Notes: generated by a model not told the origin, from the sequence alone. A DNA stretch of 64,000 bases from Segatella albensis DSM 11370 = JCM 12258 (GCF_000426565.1 NZ_AUFP01000005.1:186001-250000); one strand, 5' to 3'; shown: positions 25,891 to 34,796, counted from the first letter of the stretch. Made by a program: numbers and translations.

Positions 25891-26325
25891 TCATCTTTTC
25901 TCCATAATTCTTCTGAAAGCATTTCTATGAAACTGATCTTCTGCTTTAATGATTTCCATCACCTTACCAGCCGGAAGAATCTTCATAAACTTATTGTGAT
26001 AAGTCTGTTGCAACTTCTTCATCTGAATATCAAATTCATCTTGTGTTCGAATAAATTCAGCACTTGCCCTATTATCACTGGTATCGACATGACGGAATCG
26101 ACGACGCTGCATAAAGATAGCCCTTTCCTTCGTTTTCCACTCTCTATAAATAGGGAAAAACTTTACTGCTTCCTGCGGAGTCAGAGCAGCACGCATCACA
26201 ATATACTGTTCCATATCAGCCTGCCATTTCTGTGGATCAAACTTTGGCAGTTCTATAGCCATCATGGAGGTAGTATTCAGTAACAGCCCTAAGGCAATCA
26301 CTAAAGATCTTAGAAATGTCGACAT
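25891..26325 (-). CDS. Spy/CpxP-like periplasmic protein
   Basis: A small secreted helical protein. After the signal peptide (MSTFLRSLVIALGLLLNTTSMMA) comes a charged helical body with LTPQEAVKFFPIYREWKTKERAIFMQRRRF and a C-terminal FHRNAFRRIMEKR. The LTPQEA stretch recalls Spy/CpxP envelope-stress chaperones. I start at 26325 because the longer frame would run back through the preceding gene. It is the last gene of a set with an ECF sigma factor, and similar trios are common in this order. Specific role unknown. Confidence 0.6.
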   Translation of the reverse strand: MSTFLRSLVIALGLLLNTTSMMAIELPKFDPQKWQADMEQYIVMRAALTPQEAVKFFPIYREWKTKERAIFMQRRRFRHVDTSDNRASAEFIRTQDEFDIQMKKLQQTYHNKFMKILPAGKVMEIIKAEDQFHRNAFRRIMEKR

Positions 26326-26326
26326 A

Positions 26327-26704
26327 TTATCTTTCTGATACATAGGCATAAATATCTTCATTATCAAGCATTGTATATTCTGCAGCTTCATCAATACTAT
26401 TATAAGTATTGTTGATATTCTCTATATGATTATCTTTTGCTTGCTTAGCAACTACAGGTTGTTCAGGTTTTTGCAAAAGATACGACACTGCCAAAATACA
26501 AACCCCGATGAATACAGCTGCTGAAGTTATAATCACAGACATACGACGAATGATTGCGGCAGGGCGCTTCTTCGGTGCATTTTCCTGCTGTTCAGGCAAC
26601 TTAGCCATCAGATCTTTGGTAAAATCATCAAAGAAGCCGTCAGGCACTTTGAAAGGTGTGTCCTTACCAAATTTCTCTAATATTAGCTTTTCTTCTTCGT
26701 TCAT
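26327..26704 (-). CDS. Single-pass membrane protein, probable anti-sigma partner
   Basis: It starts MNEEEKLILEKFGKDTPFKVPDGFFDDFTKDLMAKLP, followed by a basic stretch and one helix (MSVIITSAAVFIGVCILAVSYLL). A polar exported tail rich in Asn/Asp ends at AYVSER. An N-terminal cytosolic segment plus one helix directly after an ECF sigma gene is the usual anti-sigma layout, but no zinc anti-sigma motif is visible. The start at 26704 is preferred to the longer frame, which would overlap the sigma gene. Confidence 0.55.
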   Translation of the reverse strand: MNEEEKLILEKFGKDTPFKVPDGFFDDFTKDLMAKLPEQQENAPKKRPAAIIRRMSVIITSAAVFIGVCILAVSYLLQKPEQPVVAKQAKDNHIENINNTYNSIDEAAEYTMLDNEDIYAYVSER

Positions 26705-26747
26705 ATTTGTATCCTTTATGGGTTTGACGTGACTAACCTTACAAGGT

Positions 26748-27284
26748 TTAATCATGCGTCTTAAAATATTCTGTAATTTTCTTCACGGCCAAATGATATG
26801 ATGCTTTTAATGCTCCTTCTGAAGTACCGAGAATCTTACTGATATCAGAATACTTCATACCATTATAATACTTTAATGTGAAAACTGTACGCTGTACTTC
26901 TGGCAGACTTGCAATAGCATCTTGCAACATTGCTTGGGTTTCATCACCATCAAAATATTCATCGGCCAACAATCGATTAGCTACGGAGCCTTCGATTTCA
27001 TCTGTTGAGATCTTCTTTTTCTGTCGACGAATAAAGTCTAGACTTTCATTGATTGCGATACGGTATAACCAAGTGGAAAGAGCTGACTTTCCTTCGAAAT
27101 TTCTTATATTCTTCCATACCTTGATAAAAGTATTCTGCAGCACATCACTTGCATCATCATGATCAAGAACTAGATGACGAATCTTCCAATATAGCTGCTC
27201 TCTATACTGGATTACAAGTATCTCGAAACCTTTTGTCGCAGTATCGGGATTACTTATTAACCGGACTAGTTCGTCATCTTTCAT
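26748..27284 (-). CDS. ECF-type RNA polymerase sigma factor
   Basis: The 178 residues comprise sigma region 2 (FEILVIQYREQLYWKIRHLV, DASDVLQNTFIKVWKNIRNFEGKSALSTWLYRIAINESLDFIRR) and region 4 (LPEVQRTVFTLKYYNGMKYSDISKILGTSEGALKASYHLAVKKI). It lacks region 3, which defines the ECF group. Its start overlaps the end of the L,D-transpeptidase gene by 4 bases (ATGA), so the two are coupled. This suggests control of, or response to, cell-wall state. Confidence 0.93.
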   Translation of the reverse strand: MKDDELVRLISNPDTATKGFEILVIQYREQLYWKIRHLVLDHDDASDVLQNTFIKVWKNIRNFEGKSALSTWLYRIAINESLDFIRRQKKKISTDEIEGSVANRLLADEYFDGDETQAMLQDAIASLPEVQRTVFTLKYYNGMKYSDISKILGTSEGALKASYHLAVKKITEYFKTHD

Positions 27285-28807
27285 CTATAATTTTTCAAAT
27301 ACCTATAAATAACATCATCATATCCATATACATCAGGATAGAAAACTAAGTTTCCATTTATATCTGGATAAATTGTGAAATAGGTAATAAAAAGTGGGAT
27401 TTGTGGCTCTACCGGTAAACTCGACAGCAACCATTTCTTTTTGACGGTGTCTGAGTTTATAGAATCCACTTCCATAGAATATCTTAGTTTATGAATCGTA
27501 TCCTCATCCTTATTCTTCAATAGGAATAGGGCAAGATCGAAGGGCTTCTGCACACGCACACACCCATGGCTCACATCACGACTATCCTTGGCAAAAAAAT
27601 CGCGGTTGGATGTATCGTGGAGGAATATTGAGAATCCATTATCAAAACGAAAGATTATTCGTCCGAGAGAGTTACCTTTTCCTCCTTTTTGGATAACCAA
27701 GAAATCCTTATCCTTCAGCATATTATAAGTAACTTGCTCTATCGGAATAGTTTTCCCCGTCTTGCGATAACGAACATAATAGTTCTGACTTTCAAACCAA
27801 CGTCGATTTCCTACATGGTGAACAACACTTTTCTCTATGATACTACGTGGCATGATCCATTGAGGATTCACATCCATACGCTTGATCCAACTGGAGAGTA
27901 AAGGTGTTTTCGTGTTTTGTGTACCACAACCGACACGCATGGTTAGTTCCTTGTCGCCGTCAATAGCTCGTAGACGATACGAAGGGATATTCAACAATAC
28001 ATATTTCTTATATCGCTGGGGATAGTCTTTCAACCGCCAACGCAAACGTTCCATATTACACAAGATGCGAATGCGCTTCTCCGGGTCTGCTGTCGACTGT
28101 AACAGACGACCGAGTTGCTTATACATCGGACTTGTAGGTTGTATCTCATGAAGGAATATGGACACACTATCATTATAAATCTTACGGATTGCCATTGGCC
28201 AAAAATCCTTCCCTGCATGTTCCATATGAACATCATACAAAGTACGATAACGTACTGGCGAAGAATCTTTTACGGCATTTGGATCCATTGGATCTAAACG
28301 ATTAAAAACATAGGTTGGGTTCATATATCCAAACCTTTGCCCAGAAGAATAACGCAGATATGCTTTCGTCAGATTATATTCCAGCCGGCCCATAATCCGA
28401 TTGATAGAAACACCTTGTGGGATGTCTAAATTCCTGATACAAGACAAATCTTTCTCTATCTGATGTACACGAAATTTCTCAGGAGAAAAGCCTTCACCGC
28501 TTAGAGTGTGCAAATACTTCAACAGACTGTCAGCCCGACAGTCTACCCCATGGCGATCTATCCATAAGAATGCACCATCATTCATATAATAGCTACGAGT
28601 ACGATAATCTGCTGTCGTAGAATCCACATCATTGCGGATCATTCTATCTAGTTGTTCCCGAATACGATGAGAGTTTAATGTCAATGAATCATAAGAAAAG
28701 GCAGCATAACTTCCTAACGTAAGTTGATGATTCATGTTTTCTACTTTGTCATGACAACTGCACAACAAAATAGCAAATATAATAGATATTAGATTTTGTA
28801 ACTTCAC
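27281..28807 (-). CDS. L,D-transpeptidase, YcbB/LdtD-like lipoprotein
   Basis: A periplasmic peptidoglycan cross-linking enzyme that makes meso-DAP to meso-DAP bridges. A lipoprotein signal ends LLCSC. A helical region with a peptidoglycan-binding-like segment (LKYLHTLSGEGFSPEKF) follows. The YkuD catalytic domain shows FLHDTSNRDFFAKDSRDVSHGCVRVQKPFDLALFLL, with the His and the SHGCVR nucleophile Cys intact. The 508 residues fit the YcbB subgroup. Coupled by 4-bp overlap to the ECF sigma gene. Confidence 0.9.
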   Translation of the reverse strand: MKLQNLISIIFAILLCSCHDKVENMNHQLTLGSYAAFSYDSLTLNSHRIREQLDRMIRNDVDSTTADYRTRSYYMNDGAFLWIDRHGVDCRADSLLKYLHTLSGEGFSPEKFRVHQIEKDLSCIRNLDIPQGVSINRIMGRLEYNLTKAYLRYSSGQRFGYMNPTYVFNRLDPMDPNAVKDSSPVRYRTLYDVHMEHAGKDFWPMAIRKIYNDSVSIFLHEIQPTSPMYKQLGRLLQSTADPEKRIRILCNMERLRWRLKDYPQRYKKYVLLNIPSYRLRAIDGDKELTMRVGCGTQNTKTPLLSSWIKRMDVNPQWIMPRSIIEKSVVHHVGNRRWFESQNYYVRYRKTGKTIPIEQVTYNMLKDKDFLVIQKGGKGNSLGRIIFRFDNGFSIFLHDTSNRDFFAKDSRDVSHGCVRVQKPFDLALFLLKNKDEDTIHKLRYSMEVDSINSDTVKKKWLLSSLPVEPQIPLFITYFTIYPDINGNLVFYPDVYGYDDVIYRYLKNYR

Positions 28808-28827
28808 TAATCAATCCACTCCTTCTA

Positions 28828-29136
28828 TTAACATACAGAAATCTTCCTTACTGTATTTCCTACCTTAATTATATAACATCCCTTTAGAAGATGCAAATCA
28901 TAAGTTTTATCATTCCCCTCTACTCGGAAACTGGAAACGCACTCGCCTGCCACATTGTATATAGATAACAGGAGACCATTTCCACCCGATACATGAAGAC
29001 GACCTGCCGTATAGCTAATACCAATCTCTTGAAAGCCAGAACTGACTATATCAGCAACTTCCATAGCCTTCACACCTATTGGGATCTCCCCGAGAAGGGA
29101 TATCGAAAACATGATAGCAAGCCATTTATTCTTCAT
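28828..29136 (-). CDS. Secreted protein consisting of a T9SS-type tail domain
   Basis: After a signal peptide (MKNKWLAIMFSISLLGEIPIGVKA) the protein is almost only a Por-secretion-type C-terminal beta sandwich: LLLSIYNVAGECVSSFRVEGNDKTYDLHLLKGCYIIKVGN, ending VRKISVC. Normally this domain is a sorting tag on a much larger cargo, so a 102-residue stand-alone version is odd. It could be a remnant of a larger gene, or a small adhesin-like domain. It lies 20 bp upstream of the L,D-transpeptidase gene on the same strand. Confidence 0.6.
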   Translation of the reverse strand: MKNKWLAIMFSISLLGEIPIGVKAMEVADIVSSGFQEIGISYTAGRLHVSGGNGLLLSIYNVAGECVSSFRVEGNDKTYDLHLLKGCYIIKVGNTVRKISVC

Positions 29137-29307
29137 CTGTATTGTTCCTTCAGATTAAACTATCTGCAAATATAGATAAATTCAGAATCAATAAATGACG
29201 AACAAATGGAATTTTATCATTTATTAGCAATAATTTAACAATACGCTATTCCGCCTTAACAGGGCAGTTCGTGCCCATTTTACTTTCTAGGCACAAACTG
29301 CTTCTCA

Positions 29308-29787
29308 TTATCGCATATTCGAGTCTACAAACGAGAATGGCAACAGATCTTTTACGCTATTCAACACGTAAACACCATCTGTTCCATACAAGAGAATGCG
29401 TACTGGTTGCTTGTATCGGTCTTCTATTTCCAAGATTACCTGTCGACAACTGCCACAAGGGGTTATCGGATCTTTCATGAATCCGTTATCGTTACGTGCT
29501 GCTATCGCCAAGGTCTCTATAGAAAATTCTGGATGCTGGGCTTGGGCTGCGAAGATTGCTGTACGCTCAGCGCAAAGACCTGATGGGAATGCGGCATTCT
29601 CCTGATTAGCGCCTATCATGATAGAACCGTCAGAAAGTCGGATGGCTGCTCCTACATGGAAATGACTATAATTACAATAAGAATGATCGGTAGCTTTGCA
29701 TGCTGCCTTAATCAATTCCTGGTCTTTCTCGTTTAACTCTGTCAACTGAGCAAACTTATAATTAATCTCAATTTTTAAATCTTTCAT
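29308..29787 (-). CDS. cdd: Cytidine deaminase
   Basis: Hydrolytic deamination of cytidine and deoxycytidine to uridine in pyrimidine salvage. The 159 residues suit the family. Zinc ligands Cys72 and the proton shuttle Glu74 lie in LCAERTAIFAA, and Cys111 and Cys114 in PCGSCRQV. The substrate pocket is SHFHVGAAI and GANQENAAFPSG. It starts 3 bases after the beta-helix lipoprotein stop, so the pair is co-transcribed, though the functions look unrelated. Confidence 0.96.
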   Translation of the reverse strand: MKDLKIEINYKFAQLTELNEKDQELIKAACKATDHSYCNYSHFHVGAAIRLSDGSIMIGANQENAAFPSGLCAERTAIFAAQAQHPEFSIETLAIAARNDNGFMKDPITPCGSCRQVILEIEDRYKQPVRILLYGTDGVYVLNSVKDLLPFSFVDSNMR

Positions 29788-29790
29788 TTC

Positions 29791-31221
29791 TTACTCTTTA
29801 TATTCAAAACATCCTAAATCTGGCTCTTCATCCCGAACTCTTCCCGTACAATCTGTCGGCAAAGAGGTTTCCCGATTACCTTTACCTATCGCAGCAGAAG
29901 TTTTCGCTAAATGAAAATCATACTTGAAATGTTTTGTGTCTATATTTACAAAATGTTTTTCTCCATACTGTATTGTGTCTTTCACATCTTCGTAATATAC
30001 GTGGACGAAATGTGAACTGTCTGATGTTTCTACCTGAGGTGTGCGAATCATGCAGTCTTCGAAATAATAGTTCCACTTGGTCGAATCTTCGCCAACTTCT
30101 CCCTTCAGTTCATCATCTCCATATCCGGTAATAATACTGTTTTTTACACTCAATCGCCAGTCAGACTTTCTCGCTATAAGATGCAAGGCTGCTCCCCTTC
30201 GCGCACTAAACGGATAGAATTGTGCCAGCGTACAATTATTGAATGTTACATAGCCCCCATCCACCATCACGCAATCGTTCTGCGCATTGGTAATCTGACA
30301 ATTCTGTACATTGATCTGAGAATCGTACAACTTCAATCCATACCCTTGACAGTTATGAATAATAGAATGATCAAGTACCAACTTATCAACTCTTTGAGCC
30401 GAGGTATCGCAAACGATTCCATCATAGGCCCCATGAATATCTGCATAGTTGATGTTATTGCCATAAGAATCCTTGGAGAACCTGATACCGCGCCATCTTC
30501 CCGGTGTATCATCGTATGACAAATCGATAAACAAACAATCCAAACGGTCGCCACGAAGCGTCACTCTATGTTCCTTATTTCCTTCTATTCTAAGAGTCCC
30601 TTCTACCGTCAAAGCAGCATTTTCATGAAAAAACAATCGTTCGCCGGCACCAATCGTCAAGGTTGCCCCCGGAGCCACATGAATTCCTCCATAGACCACA
30701 ACCGGGGATTCTGACGATAATATTGTGTCACGATTCACATTCAACGAGTGCAGAAGTATCGCGTCCCAGCTCCACGCATTCAGTATCACCTTCTGTTTCT
30801 TCCCTCCATTTAGAGTAAACTCTAACGCATCAGAAACTTTTCTCGGCGTTTTCTTGCCTCCCTGAAAAGCGGTCAGCTCAACATAGGCACGAACGCTATC
30901 ATTCTTTCTCACCTCGATACCATCAAACTGGAAACCATTTCTCACCAAGTCTATGCCATCAACATTGACACGAAACCCCGACTGGTTGCCATCTTTCAGC
31001 TTTACCGAGAACTTAAGGTTGGCATCCGAATGGTTATAAATCCAAAAAGAACGAGTCACGGAAGGAACATGAGAAAAAAGCGTATCCATCTCGATTGTAT
31101 CTTTAGAGAAAGTCAACAAACAAACCTCAGATGATGAAAAAGACTCATCATCCACACACGACACAAGTGATGTCGCAAACAATATACCTAATATATATAT
31201 AAGCCGACCAATTTTTCTCAT
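29791..31221 (-). CDS. Right-handed beta-helix lipoprotein
   Basis: The start MRKIGRLIYILGILFATSLVSC gives a lipobox ending in Cys. An immunoglobulin-like segment follows (FSHVPSVTRSFWIYNHSDANLKFSVKL), then a parallel beta-helix with repeated turns (APGATLTIGAGERLFF, RWRGIRFSKDSYGNNINYADIHGA, KLYDSQINVQNCQITNAQNDCVMV). The C-terminus TDCTGRVRDEEPDLGCFEY resembles the right-handed beta-helix surface proteins common in Bacteroidetes. Probably surface-exposed, ligand unknown. I use 31221, because the longer frame adds an unlikely Cys-rich lead-in. Confidence 0.7.
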   Translation of the reverse strand: MRKIGRLIYILGILFATSLVSCVDDESFSSSEVCLLTFSKDTIEMDTLFSHVPSVTRSFWIYNHSDANLKFSVKLKDGNQSGFRVNVDGIDLVRNGFQFDGIEVRKNDSVRAYVELTAFQGGKKTPRKVSDALEFTLNGGKKQKVILNAWSWDAILLHSLNVNRDTILSSESPVVVYGGIHVAPGATLTIGAGERLFFHENAALTVEGTLRIEGNKEHRVTLRGDRLDCLFIDLSYDDTPGRWRGIRFSKDSYGNNINYADIHGAYDGIVCDTSAQRVDKLVLDHSIIHNCQGYGLKLYDSQINVQNCQITNAQNDCVMVDGGYVTFNNCTLAQFYPFSARRGAALHLIARKSDWRLSVKNSIITGYGDDELKGEVGEDSTKWNYYFEDCMIRTPQVETSDSSHFVHVYYEDVKDTIQYGEKHFVNIDTKHFKYDFHLAKTSAAIGKGNRETSLPTDCTGRVRDEEPDLGCFEYKE

Positions 31222-31349
31222 GCGCGTTAATAACGATAGCATTGCAGATTTATTGCATAGACAGCAAAAAATATCGCCTTTAAATGTTAAAAATATATAA
31301 TCACAACAAAACTCTTTCATTTTCAGCATGTTATATCATGATATTTATG

Positions 31350-31372
31350 TAATTTTGCACCCGATTTGGGTG
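31350..31372 (+). promoter_or_regulatory. rpsA promoter -7 box and 5' transcript hairpin
   Basis: TAATTTTG (31350-31357) is followed at once by the perfect stem CACCC-GATTT-GGGTG (31358-31372), which would form at the very 5' end of the transcript. The leader then runs about 70 A/T-rich bases to the rpsA ATG with no Shine-Dalgarno sequence. The hairpin could protect the mRNA or take part in S1 autoregulation. Confidence 0.5.
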
Positions 31373-31440
31373 AAGTGTGCCCAGATACATATATAATCAA
31401 TATAAAGTCAAACTTTATTAATTTTTAATTTATTTAATTT

Positions 31441-33213
31441 ATGTCAGATTTTAAGAACGTTCAGCCATTGGACAACTTCGATTGGGAAGAATTCGAAAAT
31501 GGCGCAAGTTCAAGCGTCAAGAAAGCCGACCTTGAGAAGGCTTATGACGAAACCCTTAACAAAATTCAGGAGCACGAAGTAGTAGAAGGAACTGTAATCT
31601 CTGCTGATAAGAAAGAGGTTATCGTAAACATCGGCTACAAGAGCGATGGTATCATCCCTGCTTCAGAGTTCCGCTACAACCCAGACCTCAAAGTTGGTGA
31701 CAAGGTAGAGGTTTATGTAGAGGATCAGGAAGACAAGCGTGGCCAGTTAGTATTGTCTCACAAGAAGGCTCGTTTGGCTAAGAGCTGGGATAAGGTTAAC
31801 GCTGCTCTTGAGAATGAAGAGGTTATCCAGGGTTACATCAAGTGTCGTACCAAGGGCGGTATGATCGTTGACGTATTTGGAATCGAGGCCTTCCTTCCAG
31901 GAAGTCAGATTGACGTTCACCCTATACGCGACTACGATGTATTCGTAGGCAAGACTATGGAATTCAAGGTTGTAAAGATCAACCAGGAGTTCCGCAATGT
32001 TGTTGTTTCTCACAAGGCTCTTATCGAGGCTGAGTTGGAAGCACAGCGCAAAGAAATTATCGGTAAGCTCGAGAAGGGTCAGATCCTTGAGGGTACCGTT
32101 AAAAATATCACATCTTATGGTGTATTCGTTGACCTCGGTGGTGTTGACGGACTTATCCATATCACAGACCTTTCTTGGGGCCGCGTAAGCGATCCTCACG
32201 AGGTTGTAACTCTCGACCAGAAGATCAACGTTGTAATCCTCGACTTCGATGAGGAGAAGAAGCGTATCGCTCTTGGTTTGAAGCAGCTTACTCCACACCC
32301 ATGGGATGCTCTTGATGCAAACTTGAAGGTTGGTGATCACGTTAAGGGTAAGGTTGTCGTTATGGCAGACTACGGTGCATTCGTAGAGATTCAGCCTGGC
32401 GTAGAGGGTCTTATCCACGTATCAGAGATGTCTTGGAGCCAGCACTTACGTTCTGCTCAGGAATTCATGAAGGTTGGTGACGAAGTAGAGGCTGTTATCT
32501 TGACTCTCGACCGTGATGAGCGTAAGATGAGCCTTGGTATCAAGCAGCTTAAGGAAGATCCTTGGGAGACTATCGAGGTTAAGTACCCTGTAGGTAGCAA
32601 GCACACCGCTAAGGTTCGCAACTTCACTAACTTCGGTATCTTCGTAGAACTTGAGGAAGGTGTTGATGGTTTGATCCATATCAGTGACCTTTCTTGGACT
32701 AAGAAGGTTAAGCACCCTTCAGAGTTCACTTCAGTAGGTGCTGAAATCGACGTTGTAGTTCTCGATATCGATAAGGAGAATCGTCGTTTGAGCCTTGGTC
32801 ACAAGCAGCTCGAGGATAACCCTTGGGATACTTACGAGACTCTTTACACTCCAGGTTCTGTACACCATGGTAAGATCACTGAGATGATGGATAAGGGTGC
32901 TGTTATCACTCTCGATGAGGGTGGTGAAGGCTTCGCTACTCCTAAGCATCTTGTAAAGCAGGATGGCACTCAGGCTCAGCAGGGCGAGGAACTTGACTTC
33001 ATGGTAATCGAGTTCGTTAAGGATACTAAGCGTATCATCCTTTCTCACTCTCGTACATTTGAGGAGGTTAAGGACGACTTCAAGCCAGCTCGCAAGCACA
33101 CAGCTCACAAGGCAGAGGCTCCTGTTATCAACAATGTTGCTGCAGGTACAACTCTTGGTGACCTCGACGCGCTTGCTAAGTTGAAGGAAGAAATGGAAAA
33201 AGGTAACAAGTAA
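31441..33213 (+). CDS. rpsA: 30S ribosomal protein S1
   Basis: An RNA-binding protein that brings mRNA to the 30S subunit. The 590 residues contain six S1 (OB-fold) repeats, seen in the recurring pattern GxVxxxxxYGxFVxLxxGVxGLIHxSxxSW (for example ITSYGVFVDLGGVDGLIHITDLSWGR and MADYGAFVEIQPGVEGLIHVSEMSW). A short acidic N-terminal region precedes the first repeat and a Lys/Ala tail follows the last. Codon use is visibly more uniform than its neighbours, as expected for a highly expressed gene. It is monocistronic, with a strong terminator. Confidence 0.97.
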   Translation: MSDFKNVQPLDNFDWEEFENGASSSVKKADLEKAYDETLNKIQEHEVVEGTVISADKKEVIVNIGYKSDGIIPASEFRYNPDLKVGDKVEVYVEDQEDKRGQLVLSHKKARLAKSWDKVNAALENEEVIQGYIKCRTKGGMIVDVFGIEAFLPGSQIDVHPIRDYDVFVGKTMEFKVVKINQEFRNVVVSHKALIEAELEAQRKEIIGKLEKGQILEGTVKNITSYGVFVDLGGVDGLIHITDLSWGRVSDPHEVVTLDQKINVVILDFDEEKKRIALGLKQLTPHPWDALDANLKVGDHVKGKVVVMADYGAFVEIQPGVEGLIHVSEMSWSQHLRSAQEFMKVGDEVEAVILTLDRDERKMSLGIKQLKEDPWETIEVKYPVGSKHTAKVRNFTNFGIFVELEEGVDGLIHISDLSWTKKVKHPSEFTSVGAEIDVVVLDIDKENRRLSLGHKQLEDNPWDTYETLYTPGSVHHGKITEMMDKGAVITLDEGGEGFATPKHLVKQDGTQAQQGEELDFMVIEFVKDTKRIILSHSRTFEEVKDDFKPARKHTAHKAEAPVINNVAAGTTLGDLDALAKLKEEMEKGNK

Positions 33214-33233
33214 TTGATACCTTAACTTATATG

Positions 33234-33270
33234 AATAGGGCGTATCTTTTTTGATACGCCCTATTTTTTT
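33234..33270 (+). terminator. Rho-independent terminator of rpsA
   Basis: A 13-bp perfect stem (AATAGGGCGTATC/GATACGCCCTATT) with a six-T loop is followed by a T-tract. From here to 33575 (about 300 bases) I see no gene or recognisable element. Confidence 0.92.
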
Positions 33271-33575
33271 ATCATCTCGCCTACCCTACGAGAACTGCCC
33301 CACAGCAAGACAGATAAAAATTGTCATTCGTATAGCTTTACACTAGTTTATCCATTAATATCAAGGTCATAAAACCAAGTAGCAATGCGTATGTGGCCTG
33401 TTTCTGATAGGCATCACAGGCAACAAGAATTCTGAGGCTGAACCTAATCCGGAACTTCAAGCAAGGCAATGTCAATCGAGATAACTACACAAAATTAATC
33501 TCCTTTATCTACATATGAAAGAATATAAACAGAAAAAGAACTATTAATGGAATATTTAACATTCTATTTTGTAAT

Positions 33576-33969
33576 ATTTAAACCTTTATCTTGAAACTGT
33601 TAAAAGAAAATATGTCCTGTTTTCTATCTCATCTAGAACTTTTTAGGGACTTTTAATCTCTCATAAATATGGAAAATCCTCCTCAAAAAGTTGATTTTCT
33701 GAATGAAGTTAACTTCATCGACTTACGAAGTTAACTTCGTAAGTTGACGCAAATAGGTATGTAGCCTTGCGCAGTTAACTGAGAAAGCCAATATTCCTGT
33801 ATATTTTGATGATCAAATCAGAAAGCAAAAACATAACAATCTGATTATCAACCAGTTGTATTTTATCTACAATTCGTAAATTCATAATCAACTTATCATT
33901 AATTCTAATTTCGCGAATTATGAGCACCTTTTATCAGTGGGAAATTAAGCAATGAAAGGTTCGTTAAAC
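33576..33969. repeat. 394-bp palindrome-rich dispersed repeat, copy B (MITE-like)
   Basis: Second copy of the block at 5208-5602, in the same orientation, 28 kb away. It shares the terminal segments ATTTAAACCTTTATC (33576-33590) and ATGAAAGGTTCGTTAAAC (from 33952), the 22-bp palindrome (33722-33743), CAGTTAACTG (33772-33781) and GGTATGTAGCC. Between these the two copies diverge with small indels, so they are old or independently maintained. It fills most of the 820-bp gap between rpsA and the DUF134 gene. The palindromic core is the best-conserved part, suggesting that DNA or RNA structure is selected. Confidence 0.7.
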
Positions 33970-34036
33970 TTTGGTGAGCAGGTCATAATGCTATAATAAA
34001 AAAAAGCGATAGAACAAAATCTATCGCCGTCTGCCC

Positions 34037-34720
34037 TTATTCATGATGATGGTCGCAATGATGATGACAACTACTGTCACCATAGACGATTGTTCCACCA
34101 AGATATTGGCTCAGCACTTCATCAACAGCAATAGTTGGAGCACCGCCATGCACTTGGATTCCCAACTGATTAAGCATATTTACAGCACCTTGTCCCAAAC
34201 CGCCACAAAGTACATCAGTAGCACCTTGAGCAGCTATAAATCTAGGCATTGCACCATGCTCATGCTCAGGAGCCTGCATAACAACAGATTCCTTCACTTC
34301 GCCATTTTCAACTGTCACAAAGGTCACTTCCGGTGCTTTTCCGAAATGCTGCCATAGTTTACCCTCACATGTAGGGATTGCGATTTTCTGATTCATAACT
34401 TGTATATTTGTTTTTTGTTGTTGATAAATCTTGAAATCAATATTATCGTTAGTAATTACAATACGTTTTCCTTCAACTAGTGCAATAGCCAATTTTTTAC
34501 GCGCACATGCATAGATTCTTGTAAGCGTAGGACGGGATATATTCATCTGCTCTGCTGCTTCAGCCTGCATCTTTCCGTCATGATCTATGAGACGTATCAC
34601 TTCATACTCATCATATTTCATCTGTACGCATTCACCCTTTGAGCAACAACGTCCGTAAGGTCGAAAGCCCGATATTACGGGAGATTCTGATACTATTCTG
34701 TTATGTTTTGGTCTTGCCAT
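34037..34720 (-). CDS. DUF134-NifX/NifB fusion regulator
   Basis: The N-terminal half is a DUF134 helix-turn-helix (YDEYEVIRLIDHDGKMQAEAAEQMNISRPTLTRIYACARKKLA), preceded by a Cys cluster (RCCSKGEC). The C-terminal half (residues ~110-215) is a dinitrogenase-cofactor (NifX/NifB-like) domain that may bind an Fe-S or metal group (CEGKLWQHFGKAPEVTFV, GGLGQGAVNMLNQLGI). The tail SSCHHHCDHHHE is a strong metal-binding cluster. It is divergent from a ferredoxin/thioredoxin operon, and two near-identical palindromes upstream are its likely operators. A redox or metal-sensing repressor is the natural reading. Confidence 0.85.
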   Translation of the reverse strand: MARPKHNRIVSESPVISGFRPYGRCCSKGECVQMKYDEYEVIRLIDHDGKMQAEAAEQMNISRPTLTRIYACARKKLAIALVEGKRIVITNDNIDFKIYQQQKTNIQVMNQKIAIPTCEGKLWQHFGKAPEVTFVTVENGEVKESVVMQAPEHEHGAMPRFIAAQGATDVLCGGLGQGAVNMLNQLGIQVHGGAPTIAVDEVLSQYLGGTIVYGDSSCHHHCDHHHE

Positions 34721-34732
34721 ATAATAAACTCA

Positions 34733-34796
34733 TTATGAACGTACGTTCGTAAATACAGAGCAAAGTTAAGAAATAATTACGAACATATGTTCATAA
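34733..34796. promoter_or_regulatory. Two palindromic operators flanking the DUF134 -7 box
   Basis: TTATGAACGTACGTTCGTAA (34733-34752) and TTACGAACATATGTTCATAA (34777-34796) follow the pattern TTAyGAACrTAyGTTCrTAA, with centres 44 bp apart (about four helical turns). Between them lies CAAAGTTA (34761-34768), which is TAACTTTG on the minus strand, a -7 box for the DUF134 gene. One site covers the start point and the other the -33 region. Confidence 0.75.

Noticed and set aside
31747-32418. Long minus-strand frames within rpsA
   Set aside because: They are antisense shadows of the regular S1 repeats and highly biased codons, with no features of their own.
33271-33575. A decayed gene between the rpsA terminator and repeat copy B
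   Set aside because: Short frames exist, but none is long or recognisable. I see nothing supportable in this stretch.
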